A stretch of 64,000 nt of DNA from Cupriavidus basilensis (GCF_008801925.2 NZ_CP062803.1:4216001-4280000), one strand, 5' to 3'; positions 8,388-17,732 are shown, numbered from the stretch's first letter. Made by a program: numbers and translations. The notes: generated by a model from the letters alone, not told the origin.

Positions 8388-9800
8388 ATGCACCCAGCAG
8401 TCCAGCAACGGCCGGCTTCCGGCCGCCCGCAAGCCGCCTTTTCGCGCTTCTTCCGATCCCTGTTTGGCCAGGTCCTTGTCGCCCTGGTGCTCGGGACTGC
8501 GCTCGGGCTGCTTTTCCCCGAAATTGCCGCCAAGCTCAAGCCGCTCGGCGATGCCTTTATCAAGCTGATCAAGATGCTGATCGGCCCGATCGTGTTCTGC
8601 GTGGTGGTGGCAGGCATCTGCGGCGCCGGCGAGCTCAAGAAGGTGGGCCGGGTCGGCATCAAGGCCGTGCTCTACTTTGAGGTGGTCACCACCATCGCGC
8701 TGGCGCTGGGCATCGCGCTGGCCTACATCTTCCATCCCGGCACCGGCATGAACGTGAACCCGGCCTCGCTCGACGCCTCGGCCATGTCCGCCTATGTGGA
8801 TACCGCCGAGAAGGTCAAGAGTGCGGGCATGGTGGACTTCCTGCTCAAGCTGATCCCCAGCACGGTGATGGGTGCGTTCGCCAGCGGCGACGTGCTGCAG
8901 GTGCTGCTGGTATCGATCCTGTTCGGTTGCGCGCTGTCGCTGGTGGGTGAGCGCGGCCAGCCGCTGGTGACGATCATCGATACTTTCTCGCACACGCTGT
9001 TCAAGATGATGGGCTTCATCATCAAGCTGGCGCCGCTGGGCGTGCTGGGCGCGGTGGCTTTCACCGTGGGCAAGCACGGCATCGGCTCGCTCAAGCAGCT
9101 GGGCTACCTGGTGCTGGTGTTCTACGGCGCGGTGGCCTTGTTCGTGATGGTGGTGCTGGGCACGGTGATGCGCCTGTGCGGCTTCTCCGTCTTCAAGCTG
9201 ATCCGCTACCTGCGCGCCGAGCTGCTGGTGGTGCTGGGCACCGCATCATCCGACAGCGTGCTGCCCCAGGTGATGAAGAAGCTGGAGTTCCTCGGCATCA
9301 AGAAATCGGTGGTGGGCCTGGTGATCCCCACGGGCTACTCCTTCAACCTGGATGCCTTTTCGATCTACCTGACGCTGGCCGCGGTGTTTATCGCCCAGGC
9401 CACCAATACGCCGCTGGCGCTGGGCGACCTGCTCGGCATCCTGGCGGTGGCGCTGGTCACTTCCAAGGGCGCGCACGGCATCCCCGGCTCGGCCATCGTG
9501 ATCCTGGCGGCCACGCTGTCGGCGCACCCGGCCATTCCCGCCATCGGGCTGGTGCTGGTGCTGTCGGTGGACTGGTTCATCGGCATTGCCCGCGCGGTCG
9601 GCAACCTGATCGGCAACTGCGTGGCCACCGTCGTGGTCGCCGCCTGGGAAAAGGATATCGACCGGGCACGCGCCCACGACGTGCTCAACGGCAGGATCGA
9701 CGCCAGCGACCTTGAAGCGGGCTTTGCCCCGGCGCCGCACGAGGCCGCCCTGCCTACCCCCGGGGCATCCCCGCTGCCCGGCGCGGCCGCGGGGCGCTAG
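8388..9800 (+). CDS. dctA: C4-dicarboxylate/cation symporter, DctA family
   Basis: A 470-aa DAACS-family transporter with about eight membrane segments. Signature stretches are KMLIGPIVFCVVVAGI, the serine-rich hairpin region LLVVLGTASSDSVLP, and GYSFNLDAFSIYLTLA. It should bring in C4-dicarboxylates (succinate, fumarate, malate) with Na+ or H+. A GGAG six bases before ATG 8388 decides the start over ATG 8376. The C-terminus carries an extra Ala/Pro-rich tail of about 30 residues. The GntR gene follows by 45 bp. Confidence 0.88.
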   Translation: MHPAVQQRPASGRPQAAFSRFFRSLFGQVLVALVLGTALGLLFPEIAAKLKPLGDAFIKLIKMLIGPIVFCVVVAGICGAGELKKVGRVGIKAVLYFEVVTTIALALGIALAYIFHPGTGMNVNPASLDASAMSAYVDTAEKVKSAGMVDFLLKLIPSTVMGAFASGDVLQVLLVSILFGCALSLVGERGQPLVTIIDTFSHTLFKMMGFIIKLAPLGVLGAVAFTVGKHGIGSLKQLGYLVLVFYGAVALFVMVVLGTVMRLCGFSVFKLIRYLRAELLVVLGTASSDSVLPQVMKKLEFLGIKKSVVGLVIPTGYSFNLDAFSIYLTLAAVFIAQATNTPLALGDLLGILAVALVTSKGAHGIPGSAIVILAATLSAHPAIPAIGLVLVLSVDWFIGIARAVGNLIGNCVATVVVAAWEKDIDRARAHDVLNGRIDASDLEAGFAPAPHEAALPTPGASPLPGAAAGR

Positions 9801-9845
9801 AATCTCGGGATTCCTCCTACCGAGACGCTGCGCAAGTGCGCGACC

Positions 9846-10535
9846 ATGCCTGAGCATATCGACCCTGCCATGACCGCCGAAGCGATCGCCGAAGACATCG
9901 TCGCGGCGATCGTCTCGCACCGCCTGCCGCCCGGCACCAAGCTGCGCGAAGAGGCCCTGGCCAGCGTCTACCGCGTCAGCCGCACCAAGGTGCGCGCCGC
10001 GCTGCTGATGCTGTCCAAGGACAAGCTCATCCAGATCGTGCCGGACAAGGGCGCCTTCGTGGCCAAGCCCAGCGCCGAGGAGGCGCGCGAAGTGTTTGCC
10101 GTGCGCCGCATCCTGGAGGCGGCCCTGGCGCGTGAATTCGTGGCGCGCGCCACCGCCGCCGACTACAAGCGCATCGACCGGCACCTCGTCGCCGAGAAGA
10201 AAGCGCTGGGCGGCAGCGATGCGCATGTGCGCACCCGCCTGCTCAGCGATTTCCACATCATGCTGGCGGACGTGGTGGGCAATGGCGTGCTGACGGGCAT
10301 GCTGCAGGAGTTGTCGTTGCGCAGCGCGGTGATCACCATGCTCTACCAGTCCCGCCGCGACGCCGCCTGCTCCTCGGACGAGCATCGCGACTTCATCGAG
10401 GCCGCCCGCGCCGGCGACACCGAGCGCGCGGTGACCCTGATGGTGGAGCACCTGAACCACGTCGAGGCGGCGCTGCATTTCGAGCAGGTGCCCGCCGCCC
10501 GCAGCAAGGACCTGGTGACGGCGCTGCTGGCCTGA
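9846..10535 (+). CDS. GntR-family transcriptional regulator (FadR/FCD type)
   Basis: A 229-aa regulator. The N-terminal winged helix includes LPPGTKLREEALASVYRVSR (about 27-46). The all-helical FCD domain follows, with metal-ligand type residues in SDFHIMLAD and EHRDFIEAARAGD. FCD regulators usually bind small carboxylates. Its position downstream of dctA and the AT-rich palindrome in the dctA/amidohydrolase intergenic region suggest it controls these genes. Confidence 0.88.
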   Translation: MPEHIDPAMTAEAIAEDIVAAIVSHRLPPGTKLREEALASVYRVSRTKVRAALLMLSKDKLIQIVPDKGAFVAKPSAEEAREVFAVRRILEAALAREFVARATAADYKRIDRHLVAEKKALGGSDAHVRTRLLSDFHIMLADVVGNGVLTGMLQELSLRSAVITMLYQSRRDAACSSDEHRDFIEAARAGDTERAVTLMVEHLNHVEAALHFEQVPAARSKDLVTALLA

Positions 10536-10553
10536 ACCCGGCATGCTGCCCGC

Positions 10554-10567
10554 TTGACCCAGGTCAA
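10554..10567 (+). promoter_or_regulatory. FNR-type box TTGAC-N4-GTCAA
   Basis: TTGACCCAGGTCAA is a perfect 14-bp palindrome matching the TTGAY-N4-RTCAA pattern of FNR/CRP-family anaerobic regulators. A class-II activator site places the start of transcription 41.5 bases downstream, at about 10602. CATCAT at 10587-10592 or 10590-10595 is a 4/6 match to a -10 box in the right place. Confidence 0.6.
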
Positions 10568-10599
10568 GGCGCGCCACGCGCCTTTGCATCATCATCGAC

Positions 10600-10696
10600 C
10601 TCGTCATGAAGCTGCGGGGGCGCGCTTCATGACACACTGGCCCGTCCATCGCGGACGGCAGCCCGCACGCCGGCTTGGGTGCGGGCTTTTTCTTTT
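10600..10696 (+). ncRNA. Predicted FNR-controlled small RNA, about 95 nt, three hairpins
   Basis: The segment between the FNR-type box and a strong terminator has no convincing reading frame but folds well. Hairpin 1 is a perfect 9-bp stem (10604-10612 with 10624-10632) with a G-rich 11-base loop. Hairpin 2 is a 6-bp stem (10642-10647 with 10653-10658). Hairpin 3 is the terminator. The predicted start (about 10602) falls immediately before hairpin 1. Promoter, length and terminator together fit an independent sRNA gene. This is prediction only; the closest concept is FNR-dependent sRNAs such as FnrS or AniS, with no sequence similarity claimed. Confidence 0.5.
10660..10696 (+). terminator. 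Rho-independent terminator
   Basis: A perfect 9-bp stem AGCCCGCAC/GTGCGGGCT (10660-10668 with 10679-10687) closes a 10-base loop and runs into TTTTTCTTTT. It ends the predicted sRNA and would also stop read-through from the GntR gene. Confidence 0.85.
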
Positions 10697-10836
10697 GCGC
10701 GCCGCGCGCGCTGCCATTGCCAGATCCGCACGTGATCGAATCACGGCTTCGGAGTAGGATGTCGGAGGCCCAAGTCAGAGGCCGCTTAAAAGATCAGTGA
10801 AGATCAATGGCAAAAGATAAAAGCCAGGAGACAGAC

Positions 10837-10965
10837 ATGACCCGTTCCAGCCGTCCGGTGGCGATGTTCGAGGCATCGCCAGCACCAGCCCGCGCCATCC
10901 TGCTCCCCGATTTGCCGCCCCTGGCGGCCCCGCCGTCCGTGCGCCCGCGCCGCGTGCGCGGCTGA
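10837..10965 (+). CDS. Short Pro/Arg-rich ORF ahead of the acyl-CoA operon
   Basis: A 42-codon frame from ATG 10837 with AGGAG seven bases upstream. The predicted peptide is rich in Ala, Pro and Arg and matches nothing I recognise. It lies 70 bp before the SDR gene and downstream of the terminator, so it would be the first frame on the operon mRNA. It could be a leader peptide or a chance frame. The remaining bases of 10697-11035 show no other feature. Confidence 0.3.
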   Translation: MTRSSRPVAMFEASPAPARAILLPDLPPLAAPPSVRPRRVRG

Positions 10966-11035
10966 TCTTCCCGCCCGACCTTCCGTGCCGGGCCATCCGC
11001 TTTCATCATCCAACCCATCCTGGTGAGGGAAACCC

Positions 11036-11857
11036 ATGTCCAACGCGTTCAAAGATGACGTCCTGGCCGGCAAGGTCGTGTTTATCGCCGGCGCTTCGTC
11101 CGGCATCAACCTGGGCATCGCCCGGCATTTTGCCAAGGCGGGCGCCAGGCTGGCGCTGGTCAGCCGCGACCCCGAGCGCATCGCCGCGGCGGCGGCCAGC
11201 ATCAACGACGCCGGCGGCAGCGCCATCGGCATGGCGGCCGATGTGCGCGACTACGCCGCGGTGGAGGCGGCGCTCACGCGCACGCGCGACGAGCTTGGCC
11301 CGATCGATATCGTGATCTCGGGCGCGGCCGGCAATTTCGTGGCGCCGGCGCTGGGCATGTCCGCCAACGGCTTCAAGACCGTGGTGGATATCGACCTGAT
11401 CGGCACCTTCAACGTCTTTCGCGCCTGCTTTGCCTTTCTCAATGCGCCGGGCGCCTCGCTGATCGCCATCACCGCGCCGCAGGCGGTCAACGCCATGATG
11501 TTCCAGGCCCACGTCTGCGCCGCCAAGGCCGGCATCAACATGCTGGTGAAATGCCTGGCCATGGAATGGGGCCCGGCCGGCGTGCGCGTCAACGCCATCT
11601 CGCCCGGCCCCATCGCCGGCACCGAGGGCATGGCGCGGCTCGCGCCCACGCCGGAAATGGAGGCGCGCTTCAAGGCACGCCTGGCGCTGCGCGACTACGG
11701 CGACAAGGACGATATCGCCAATACGGCGCTGTTCCTGTCAACCGACAACGCCCGCTATATCACCGGCACCATCGTCGACTGCGATGGCGGCAGCAAGCTG
11801 GGCGACGCGTCGGCCGATGCACTGCATCCGCCCAAGGCACCGGGCAAGGCGGCCTGA
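11036..11857 (+). CDS. SDR oxidoreductase, 2,4-dienoyl-CoA reductase-like
   Basis: A 273-aa short-chain dehydrogenase. The nucleotide loop is IAGASSGINLG (about 17-27). The usual catalytic Tyr of YxxxK is missing: Lys164 is present but position 160 is Val, and His159 sits five before the Lys. That HxxxxK arrangement and the AAGNF, FKTVxDID and GTFN landmarks are those of the peroxisomal-type 2,4-dienoyl-CoA reductase (DECR2). It probably reduces unsaturated acyl-CoA with NADPH. GAGGG precedes ATG 11036. First sure gene of a four-gene acyl-CoA operon. Confidence 0.85.
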   Translation: MSNAFKDDVLAGKVVFIAGASSGINLGIARHFAKAGARLALVSRDPERIAAAAASINDAGGSAIGMAADVRDYAAVEAALTRTRDELGPIDIVISGAAGNFVAPALGMSANGFKTVVDIDLIGTFNVFRACFAFLNAPGASLIAITAPQAVNAMMFQAHVCAAKAGINMLVKCLAMEWGPAGVRVNAISPGPIAGTEGMARLAPTPEMEARFKARLALRDYGDKDDIANTALFLSTDNARYITGTIVDCDGGSKLGDASADALHPPKAPGKAA

Positions 11858-11945
11858 GCCGCGCGGCGCTACACACACTCAAGCCACCGTGCATTTGCGC
11901 CTTCGTGCATTTGTGCATCAGAACACCTACGACAAGGAGACACCT

Positions 11946-12722
11946 ATGACATCACCCGTGCTCTATCACGCCGCCGAGGGCGTGGCCACCATCACCCTGA
12001 ACCGCCCCGACGTGCTCAACGCGCTCAACAGCGCGCTGATGCTCGATCTGCGCGCCGCCGTCGAGCGCGCCGCGCAGGACGAGGCCGTGCGCGCGGTGGT
12101 GCTGACCGCCAATGGCCGCGGCTTTTGCGCGGGCGCCGACCTGGCCGGGCGTGAGCCCGGGCTGCAGGATTCGGGCACGCTGCTGCGCGAGCGCTACCAC
12201 CCGATCATCCTGGCGCTGCGCAATATGCCCAAGCCCGTCATCACCTCGGTCAACGGCGTAGCGGCCGGTGCCGGCATGAGCCTGGCGCTGGCCGGCGACG
12301 TGGTGCTGGCTGGCCGCTCCGCGTCGTTCCTGCAGGCGTTCTCGAAAATCGGCCTGGTGCCCGATGCGGGAAGCACCTACTTCCTGCCCCGCTACGCGGG
12401 CGAGATGCGCGCCCGCGCGCTGGCCATCCTGGCCGAGAAAATCGATGCCGAAGAAGCCCATCGCATCGGCCTGGTGTGGAAGGTGCATGAGGACGAAGCC
12501 CTGCCGGCCGAGACCGCCAAGCTGGCCGCCCACCTGGCGCAGATGCCCACCTTTGCCTACGGCCTGATCAAGGAAGCGCTCAACGCCAGCCTGGAGAGCG
12601 ACCTGCCGGCGCAGCTCGAACGCGAAGCCACGCTGCAGTCGCGCGCATCGAAGAGCGAGGACTTCAAGGAAGGCGTGGCGGCGTTCCTGGAAAAGCGCAA
12701 GCCCGCATTCAAGGGCCGCTGA
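11946..12722 (+). CDS. Enoyl-CoA hydratase/isomerase (crotonase, PaaG-like)
   Basis: A 258-aa crotonase. The oxyanion-hole segments are RGFCAGADL (about 58-66) and NGVAAGAGMSLALA. The second catalytic position reads GLVPDAGSTYFLP, with Asp in place of the hydratase Glu, the pattern of PaaG-type epoxyacyl-CoA isomerases and other ring or delta-isomerases. It may therefore isomerise rather than hydrate. AAGGAG precedes ATG 11946; longer starts overlap the SDR gene. Central member of the acyl-CoA operon. Confidence 0.87.
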   Translation: MTSPVLYHAAEGVATITLNRPDVLNALNSALMLDLRAAVERAAQDEAVRAVVLTANGRGFCAGADLAGREPGLQDSGTLLRERYHPIILALRNMPKPVITSVNGVAAGAGMSLALAGDVVLAGRSASFLQAFSKIGLVPDAGSTYFLPRYAGEMRARALAILAEKIDAEEAHRIGLVWKVHEDEALPAETAKLAAHLAQMPTFAYGLIKEALNASLESDLPAQLEREATLQSRASKSEDFKEGVAAFLEKRKPAFKGR

Positions 12723-12785
12723 CCACCGCTGGCTACGCATCGCACCACCAAGTCGACATCCATGCGAAACCAGGAGACGCGCACC

Positions 12786-14483
12786 ATGCTAGGCCTCATG
12801 CAAGACCGTCCGTTGTTGATTTCCTCACTGATCGAGTACGCCGCGCAGTACCACCCGCTGCAGGAGATCGTGTCGCGCACGATCGATGGCGGCACGGTGC
12901 GTTCCAACTACGCGCAGGTGCACCGCCGCGCAAAGCGGGTCGCCAGTGCGCTCGTCGGCCCCGGCGGCCTGGGCGGACTTGACGTTAAGCAAGGCGACCG
13001 CGTCGGCACGCTGGCGTGGAACACGCATCGCCACCTGGAGCTGTACTTTGGCGTGTCGGGCGCGGGCGTGGTGCTGCATACCGTCAATCCCCGCCTGTTC
13101 CCCGAGCAGATCGACTACATCATCAATCACGCGGAAGACCGCGTGCTCTTCTTCGACCCGTGCTTCGCGCCGCTGGTGGCGCAACTCGCGCCGCGCCTGT
13201 CCAGTGTCGAGCACTACGTGGCAATGACCGATCGCGCCGGCACCGACGCGCTCGGCCTCGCCGGCAAGCTGCCCAGCCTGCTGTGCTATGAAGACCTGGT
13301 CGAGGCCGGCAGCGAGGACTATGCGTGGCCGCAGTTCGACGAGCGCACCGCGTCGTCGCTTTGCTACACATCGGGCACCACCGGCAACCCGAAAGGCGTG
13401 CTGTATTCGCATCGCTCCACCGTGCTGCACAGCCTCAAGGCTTGTGCGTTCGACACCTTTGGCGTGAGCGCGGACAGCGCGATCCTGCTGGTCGTGCCGC
13501 TGTTCCACGCCAACGCCTGGGGCATGCCCTACGCATGCGCCATGACGGGGGCCAAGATGGTGCTGCCCGCCCAGCACCTGGACGGCGAGAACGTCTACCG
13601 CATGCTGCGCGACGAACGCGTGACCTTTTCCACCGCGGTGCCCACGGTGTGGCTGATGCTGTTCCAGTACCTGGATGCGCATCCCGAGATCGATCCGCGC
13701 TCGCTCGGGCTGAAGCTGGCCGGTGTGGGCGGCTCCGCAGCGCCGGCGGCGATGATCGAGCGCTTCGAGCAGCAGTTCGGCGCGCGCTTTGTCCAGGGCT
13801 GGGGCATGACGGAGACCAGCCCGATCGGCGTGATCAGCACGCTCTTGCCCAAGCATCATGCGCTGGGCACGCAGGAGCAATTGAAGATCAAGCTCAAGCA
13901 AGGCCGCGCGCTGTGGGGCGTGGACCTGCGCATCGAGGACGACCAGGGCAACGCGCTGCCGCACGACGGCCAGGCCTTTGGCCGGCTCAAGGTGCGCGGG
14001 CCGTGGATCGCCTCGGCATACTTCAAGGCAGAGCACGACGCGCTCGACGCCGACGGCTGGTTCGACACCGGCGACGTTGCCAATATCGATGCCGACGGCT
14101 ATGTGCAGCTGGTGGATCGCGCCAAGGACGTGATCAAGTCAGGCGGCGAGTGGATTTCTTCCATCGACCTGGAGAATGCCACCATGGGCCATCCCGCCGT
14201 GGCCGAAGCCGCCGTCGTGGGCGTGCCACATCCCAAGTGGCAAGAGCGCCCGCTGCTGGTGGTGGTGCGCCGCGCGGGCAAGGACGTGAGCGCCGCCGAA
14301 CTGCTCGCGTTTCTCGCCGCGCGCGTCGCCAAATGGTGGGTGCCCGACGACGTCGCCTTTGTCGACTCACTGCCCCACACCGCCACGGGCAAGCTGCTTA
14401 AGGTGAAGCTGCGCGAACAATTCAAAGACTATGTCCTGCCCACCGCGCAGGACCCGATTCCAGCAAGGAGCCATGCAAGATGA
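12786..14483 (+). CDS. Fatty-acid/acyl-CoA synthetase (AMP-forming)
   Basis: A 565-aa adenylate-forming ligase. The P-loop is [18 protein letters not shown], the A5 motif GWGMTETSP, the A7 motif GWFDTGDVA, and the C-terminal catalytic Lys lies in TATGKLLK. It activates a carboxylic acid to its CoA thioester. Length and the GVGGSAAP stretch fit the medium/long-chain FadD-like branch. AGGAG lies upstream of ATG 12786. Its stop overlaps the next ATG by four bases, so it is translationally coupled to the second crotonase. Confidence 0.9.
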   Translation: MLGLMQDRPLLISSLIEYAAQYHPLQEIVSRTIDGGTVRSNYAQVHRRAKRVASALVGPGGLGGLDVKQGDRVGTLAWNTHRHLELYFGVSGAGVVLHTVNPRLFPEQIDYIINHAEDRVLFFDPCFAPLVAQLAPRLSSVEHYVAMTDRAGTDALGLAGKLPSLLCYEDLVEAGSEDYAWPQFDERTASSLCYTSGTTGNPKGVLYSHRSTVLHSLKACAFDTFGVSADSAILLVVPLFHANAWGMPYACAMTGAKMVLPAQHLDGENVYRMLRDERVTFSTAVPTVWLMLFQYLDAHPEIDPRSLGLKLAGVGGSAAPAAMIERFEQQFGARFVQGWGMTETSPIGVISTLLPKHHALGTQEQLKIKLKQGRALWGVDLRIEDDQGNALPHDGQAFGRLKVRGPWIASAYFKAEHDALDADGWFDTGDVANIDADGYVQLVDRAKDVIKSGGEWISSIDLENATMGHPAVAEAAVVGVPHPKWQERPLLVVVRRAGKDVSAAELLAFLAARVAKWWVPDDVAFVDSLPHTATGKLLKVKLREQFKDYVLPTAQDPIPARSHAR

Positions 14484-15298
14484 ACACCAGCAGCGAACGC
14501 ATCATCCTGACCCTCGAAGAGGGCGTGGCCGAGGTCAGGCTCAACCGGCCCGACAAGATGAACGCGCTCGACCCCGCCATGTTCGACGCGCTGATCGAGA
14601 CCGGCCAGCGTCTCGCGCGCGAACCGGACTTGCGCGCCGTTGTGCTGTCGGGCGCAGGCCGCGCATTTTGCGCCGGGCTCGATATGCAGAGCATGGCCGG
14701 GCTGGGCGATGGCCAGGGCGACGCCATCGCCGCGGGGCGCCTCGCGGCGCGCAGCCATGGCATCTCCAACCGCCCGCAGTTCGCCTGTATGGTGTGGCGC
14801 GAACTGCCGGTGCCGGTGATCGCCGCTGTGCACGGCGTGGCGTTCGGCGGCGGCTTGCAGGTCGCGCTCGGCGCCGACCTGCGCTATGTCACCGCGGACA
14901 CGCGCATGTCGGTGATGGAGATCAAGTGGGGGCTGGTGCCCGACATGGCCGGCATGCTGCTGATGCGCGGCCTGGTGCGCCCCGACCGCCTGCGCGAGCT
15001 GATCTACAGCGGCCGCATCGTCACCGGCGAAGAAGCCTGCGCGCTGGGCCTGGCCACCGCCGTGGTGGACGACCCGCGCGCCGCCGCGCTAGCCACCGCG
15101 CGCGACATTGCCAACCGCAGCCCGGACGCAATCCGCGCCGCCAAGCGCTTGATGCAGGTGAGCGAGGACGGCGACGGCGCCGCCATCCTGCTGGCCGAAT
15201 CGGTCGAGCAGGACCGGCTGATTGGCGGCGCCAACCAGCGCGAGGCGGTGATCGCCAATATGGAAAAGCGGGCAGCGGCGTTCAAGCCGGCGTCGTAG
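14480..15298 (+). CDS. Enoyl-CoA hydratase/isomerase family protein
   Basis: A 272-aa crotonase with RAFCAGLDM and HGVAFGGGLQVALGAD oxyanion segments. The position usually holding the second Glu reads WGLVPDMAGMLL. Start and previous stop share ATGA. With the synthetase, DECR-like reductase and first crotonase it makes an acid-activation and double-bond-handling set, but no thiolase or acyl-CoA dehydrogenase lies in the operon, so beta-oxidation would need enzymes from elsewhere. Confidence 0.87.
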   Translation: MNTSSERIILTLEEGVAEVRLNRPDKMNALDPAMFDALIETGQRLAREPDLRAVVLSGAGRAFCAGLDMQSMAGLGDGQGDAIAAGRLAARSHGISNRPQFACMVWRELPVPVIAAVHGVAFGGGLQVALGADLRYVTADTRMSVMEIKWGLVPDMAGMLLMRGLVRPDRLRELIYSGRIVTGEEACALGLATAVVDDPRAAALATARDIANRSPDAIRAAKRLMQVSEDGDGAAILLAESVEQDRLIGGANQREAVIANMEKRAAAFKPAS

Positions 15299-15361
15299 TG
15301 TGGCGTGGCGCCGGCCGAGGTGCTTGGCGCTCCGCGTTTTTGCGATTTGCGTCGTGCGCGC

Positions 15362-15745
15362 TCAGGCGTGCCGACGCGTTCGCTGGCGCCGCATCCGGCG
15401 ACAGAGCGCCACGTAGACCGCCAGGTTGAGCGCCAGCACCACGGCGCCAAGCCCCATCTGGATCTCGCGCGTGAGGCCCTCGGGATAGATCAGCGCCAGC
15501 ACGTAGTGCTGCACGAAATCCCCGCCATAGGCTGGCTGCCCCGCGCGCTGGCGCAGCGCATTCTCCAGCGGCGTGAGCGGGCAGATCCATCCGCTCCACT
15601 CCACCACCACGCCCCAGGCCGCCGCCGGCAGATGCAGCCAGGCCATGCGCGGCCAGCGCAGCACCAGCAAACCGCCCAGCATGACGAAGACGATAAAGGC
15701 GAGGTGAAACAGGACGACCGCGTCCGCGAGCCACGCCGCCATCAT
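15362..15745 (-). CDS. DUF2784 membrane protein
   Basis: A 127-aa protein with three to four membrane helices and the DUF2784 landmarks FHLAFIVFV, WSGWICPLTPLEN and GGDFVQHYVL. The function of this family is unknown. The start ATG 15745 overlaps the stop of the upstream LysR gene (ATGA), so the two are coupled. A basic Arg-rich tail ends the protein. Confidence 0.85.
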   Translation of the reverse strand: MMAAWLADAVVLFHLAFIVFVMLGGLLVLRWPRMAWLHLPAAAWGVVVEWSGWICPLTPLENALRQRAGQPAYGGDFVQHYVLALIYPEGLTREIQMGLGAVVLALNLAVYVALCRRMRRQRTRRHA

Positions 15746-16659
15746 CGTCCTTGCCGCCCGGTCCAGTACCCCGGCACCGCGAACGCCGCCTTCAGGTGCT
15801 CGATAAAAAAGCGGATCTTTGCCGGCACCGGACGCTGCTGCGGGTACACCGCCAGGATGTCGTAATCCGGCAGCGCGTACTCGTCCAGCACCGTGATCAG
15901 CTCCCCGCTCTCCAGTTGCGGCAGGATTTCCCAGGTGGAGCGCCAGCCCAGCCCCAGGCTCTCGCCGGTCCAGCGATGCAGCAACTCGCCGTCGTTGCAA
16001 TCCAGGTTGCCATTGACGCGCACCGTCACCGTCTTGCCGTCCTGCTGGAAATACCAGCCGCGCTGCTGGCCTCCCTGCAGGTTGAACGCCAGGCAGTTGT
16101 GCTGCGCCAGGTCGTCCAGCGTCTGCGGCACGCCGTTGCGCGCGAAGTAGGCCGGCGTGCCGCACACCACGCGCTTGTTGGTCGCCAGCTTGATCGCGAC
16201 AAAGTTTGGATCGATGGCCCCGCCGATGCGGATGCCCACGTCATAGCCCTCGCGCACGAGGTCCACCACGCGGTCGGTCAGGTTGAAGGAAATCTGCACC
16301 TCGGGGTTCGCCGCCAGGAATGCCGGCGCATGCGGCGCCACATGCTTGCGCCCGAACGCCGCCGGGGCCGACACGATCAGGTGGCCGGTCGCCTTGTGCT
16401 TGCCCTCGGCGATCAGCATCTCGGCCCGGTCCAGGTCCGCGAGGGCCTTCTTGCACTGCTCCATGAACGCCGCGCCCTGCTCCGTCACCACGATGCGCCG
16501 CGTTGAGCGGTGCAGCAGCTTCACGCCAATGCGCGCCTCCAGCGCATTGATGCGGCGCCCGATCATCACCGGCGTCACGCCCTGCGTCAGCGCGGCGGCG
16601 GCCATGCTGCCGTGTTCGACGACGGCGATAAAGGCTTCGATCTGTTTTAGCTTGTCCAT
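15742..16659 (-). CDS. LysR-family transcriptional regulator
   Basis: A 305-aa LysR protein of the AaeR/DmlR-like group: the N-terminus is MDKLKQIEAFIAVVEHGSMA with a recognisable winged helix to residue 60, then the ligand domain (IRIGG around 145). AGGAG precedes ATG 16659; the frame continues to 16692 without support. It is coupled by a 4-bp overlap to the DUF2784 gene, its probable partner. Confidence 0.9.
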   Translation of the reverse strand: MDKLKQIEAFIAVVEHGSMAAAALTQGVTPVMIGRRINALEARIGVKLLHRSTRRIVVTEQGAAFMEQCKKALADLDRAEMLIAEGKHKATGHLIVSAPAAFGRKHVAPHAPAFLAANPEVQISFNLTDRVVDLVREGYDVGIRIGGAIDPNFVAIKLATNKRVVCGTPAYFARNGVPQTLDDLAQHNCLAFNLQGGQQRGWYFQQDGKTVTVRVNGNLDCNDGELLHRWTGESLGLGWRSTWEILPQLESGELITVLDEYALPDYDILAVYPQQRPVPAKIRFFIEHLKAAFAVPGYWTGRQGR

Positions 16660-16793
16660 GCGGTGTGTCTCCTGGGCGTCATTGTGGCGCATTTGCAGGC
16701 GGCGGGCATGTGCTGGGGGCTATGTGGGCTATGTGGCCTATGGGGGCGATTAGGGTGGGGGTACTCGGGCGCCCGGACGATGTGTCACGGCAC

Positions 16794-17732
16794 TCACCTG
16801 CCCGCACGCACCGCGGGCCGCCCGCGCGGCATCGTTTGCGCGCAGTGCCGCACCTCCTTGCTGAACCCGGCGCAGGCCTGGGTCATCAGGTCTTCCGAGC
16901 GGTAGACGAGGAACACGCGGAACTCGGGTAGTTCGTCGCTGATCGGCAGGCGGATCAATGACGAAGCATCGAGCCGCAGCGGGCCGGTGCCGTCGAAGAC
17001 GAAGTCGGACCACATGCTGATCAGGTCGGTGCGCGTGGCCAGTTGCAGGCCGAGCAGGTTGGAGGCGCTCTGCACCACGCGCTTGGGCATGTCGAGGCGG
17101 TGCAGCCGCATCACGCTGGCGAGCGGGCTGCCGGGGTCGTCGAGCGGGTCGAGTACGAGCCAGTCGGCGTCGAGCAGCGGCCGCAGCCGGCGTACCCGCC
17201 GCAGCGGATGGCCGGCGCGCACGGCCAGCGACATTCCGATGGAAAACAGCGGTTCCCACTGGAAGGCGCCCGTGCCGGGGCCGCTGTTGGTTGAGATCAG
17301 GCCGAGGTCGAGCCGGCCTTCGCGCAGGCCTTCGAGGATCTGTTGCGGGCGCAGCTCGAAGCCGCGCAGGGCGACGTTGGGAAAGCGCTTGCGGAACGCG
17401 GCCATGGCGTCGGGCAGCGGGCCGCTGGAGGCCACCGCGGTGAAGCCGATGTTGAGCTGCGCGTCGGCGTGGCCGCGGATGGCTTCGATGTCTTCCAGCG
17501 CATGCCGCAATTCCTGCTCCACCAGGCTGGCGCGCTTGACCAGCGCCACGCCATAGGCGGTCAGGCTGACGCCGCGCACGGAGCGCGACATCAGGGTGAC
17601 GCCGAGTTCGCGTTCCAGTTCGGCGATGGCCTTGGACAGCGCCGGCTGCGACACATGGAGGCTGCGCGAGGCTTCGTGGATGCTGCCGTGCTGGGCCACC
17701 GCCAGCAGGATGCGTAGTTGCTGCAGCTTCAT
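16794..17732 (-). CDS. LysR-family transcriptional regulator of the MHS transporter/amidohydrolase pair
   Basis: A 312-aa LysR protein; helix-turn-helix at about 15-45 (SIHEASRSLHVSQPALSKAI). GAGGAG lies eight bases upstream of ATG 17732. It is divergent from the transporter gene at 18083 across a 350-bp gap that holds the palindrome at 17871-17886, the classic LysR layout for controlling an adjacent catabolic unit. The inducer is unknown, perhaps the imported substrate. Confidence 0.9.
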   Translation of the reverse strand: MKLQQLRILLAVAQHGSIHEASRSLHVSQPALSKAIAELERELGVTLMSRSVRGVSLTAYGVALVKRASLVEQELRHALEDIEAIRGHADAQLNIGFTAVASSGPLPDAMAAFRKRFPNVALRGFELRPQQILEGLREGRLDLGLISTNSGPGTGAFQWEPLFSIGMSLAVRAGHPLRRVRRLRPLLDADWLVLDPLDDPGSPLASVMRLHRLDMPKRVVQSASNLLGLQLATRTDLISMWSDFVFDGTGPLRLDASSLIRLPISDELPEFRVFLVYRSEDLMTQACAGFSKEVRHCAQTMPRGRPAVRAGR

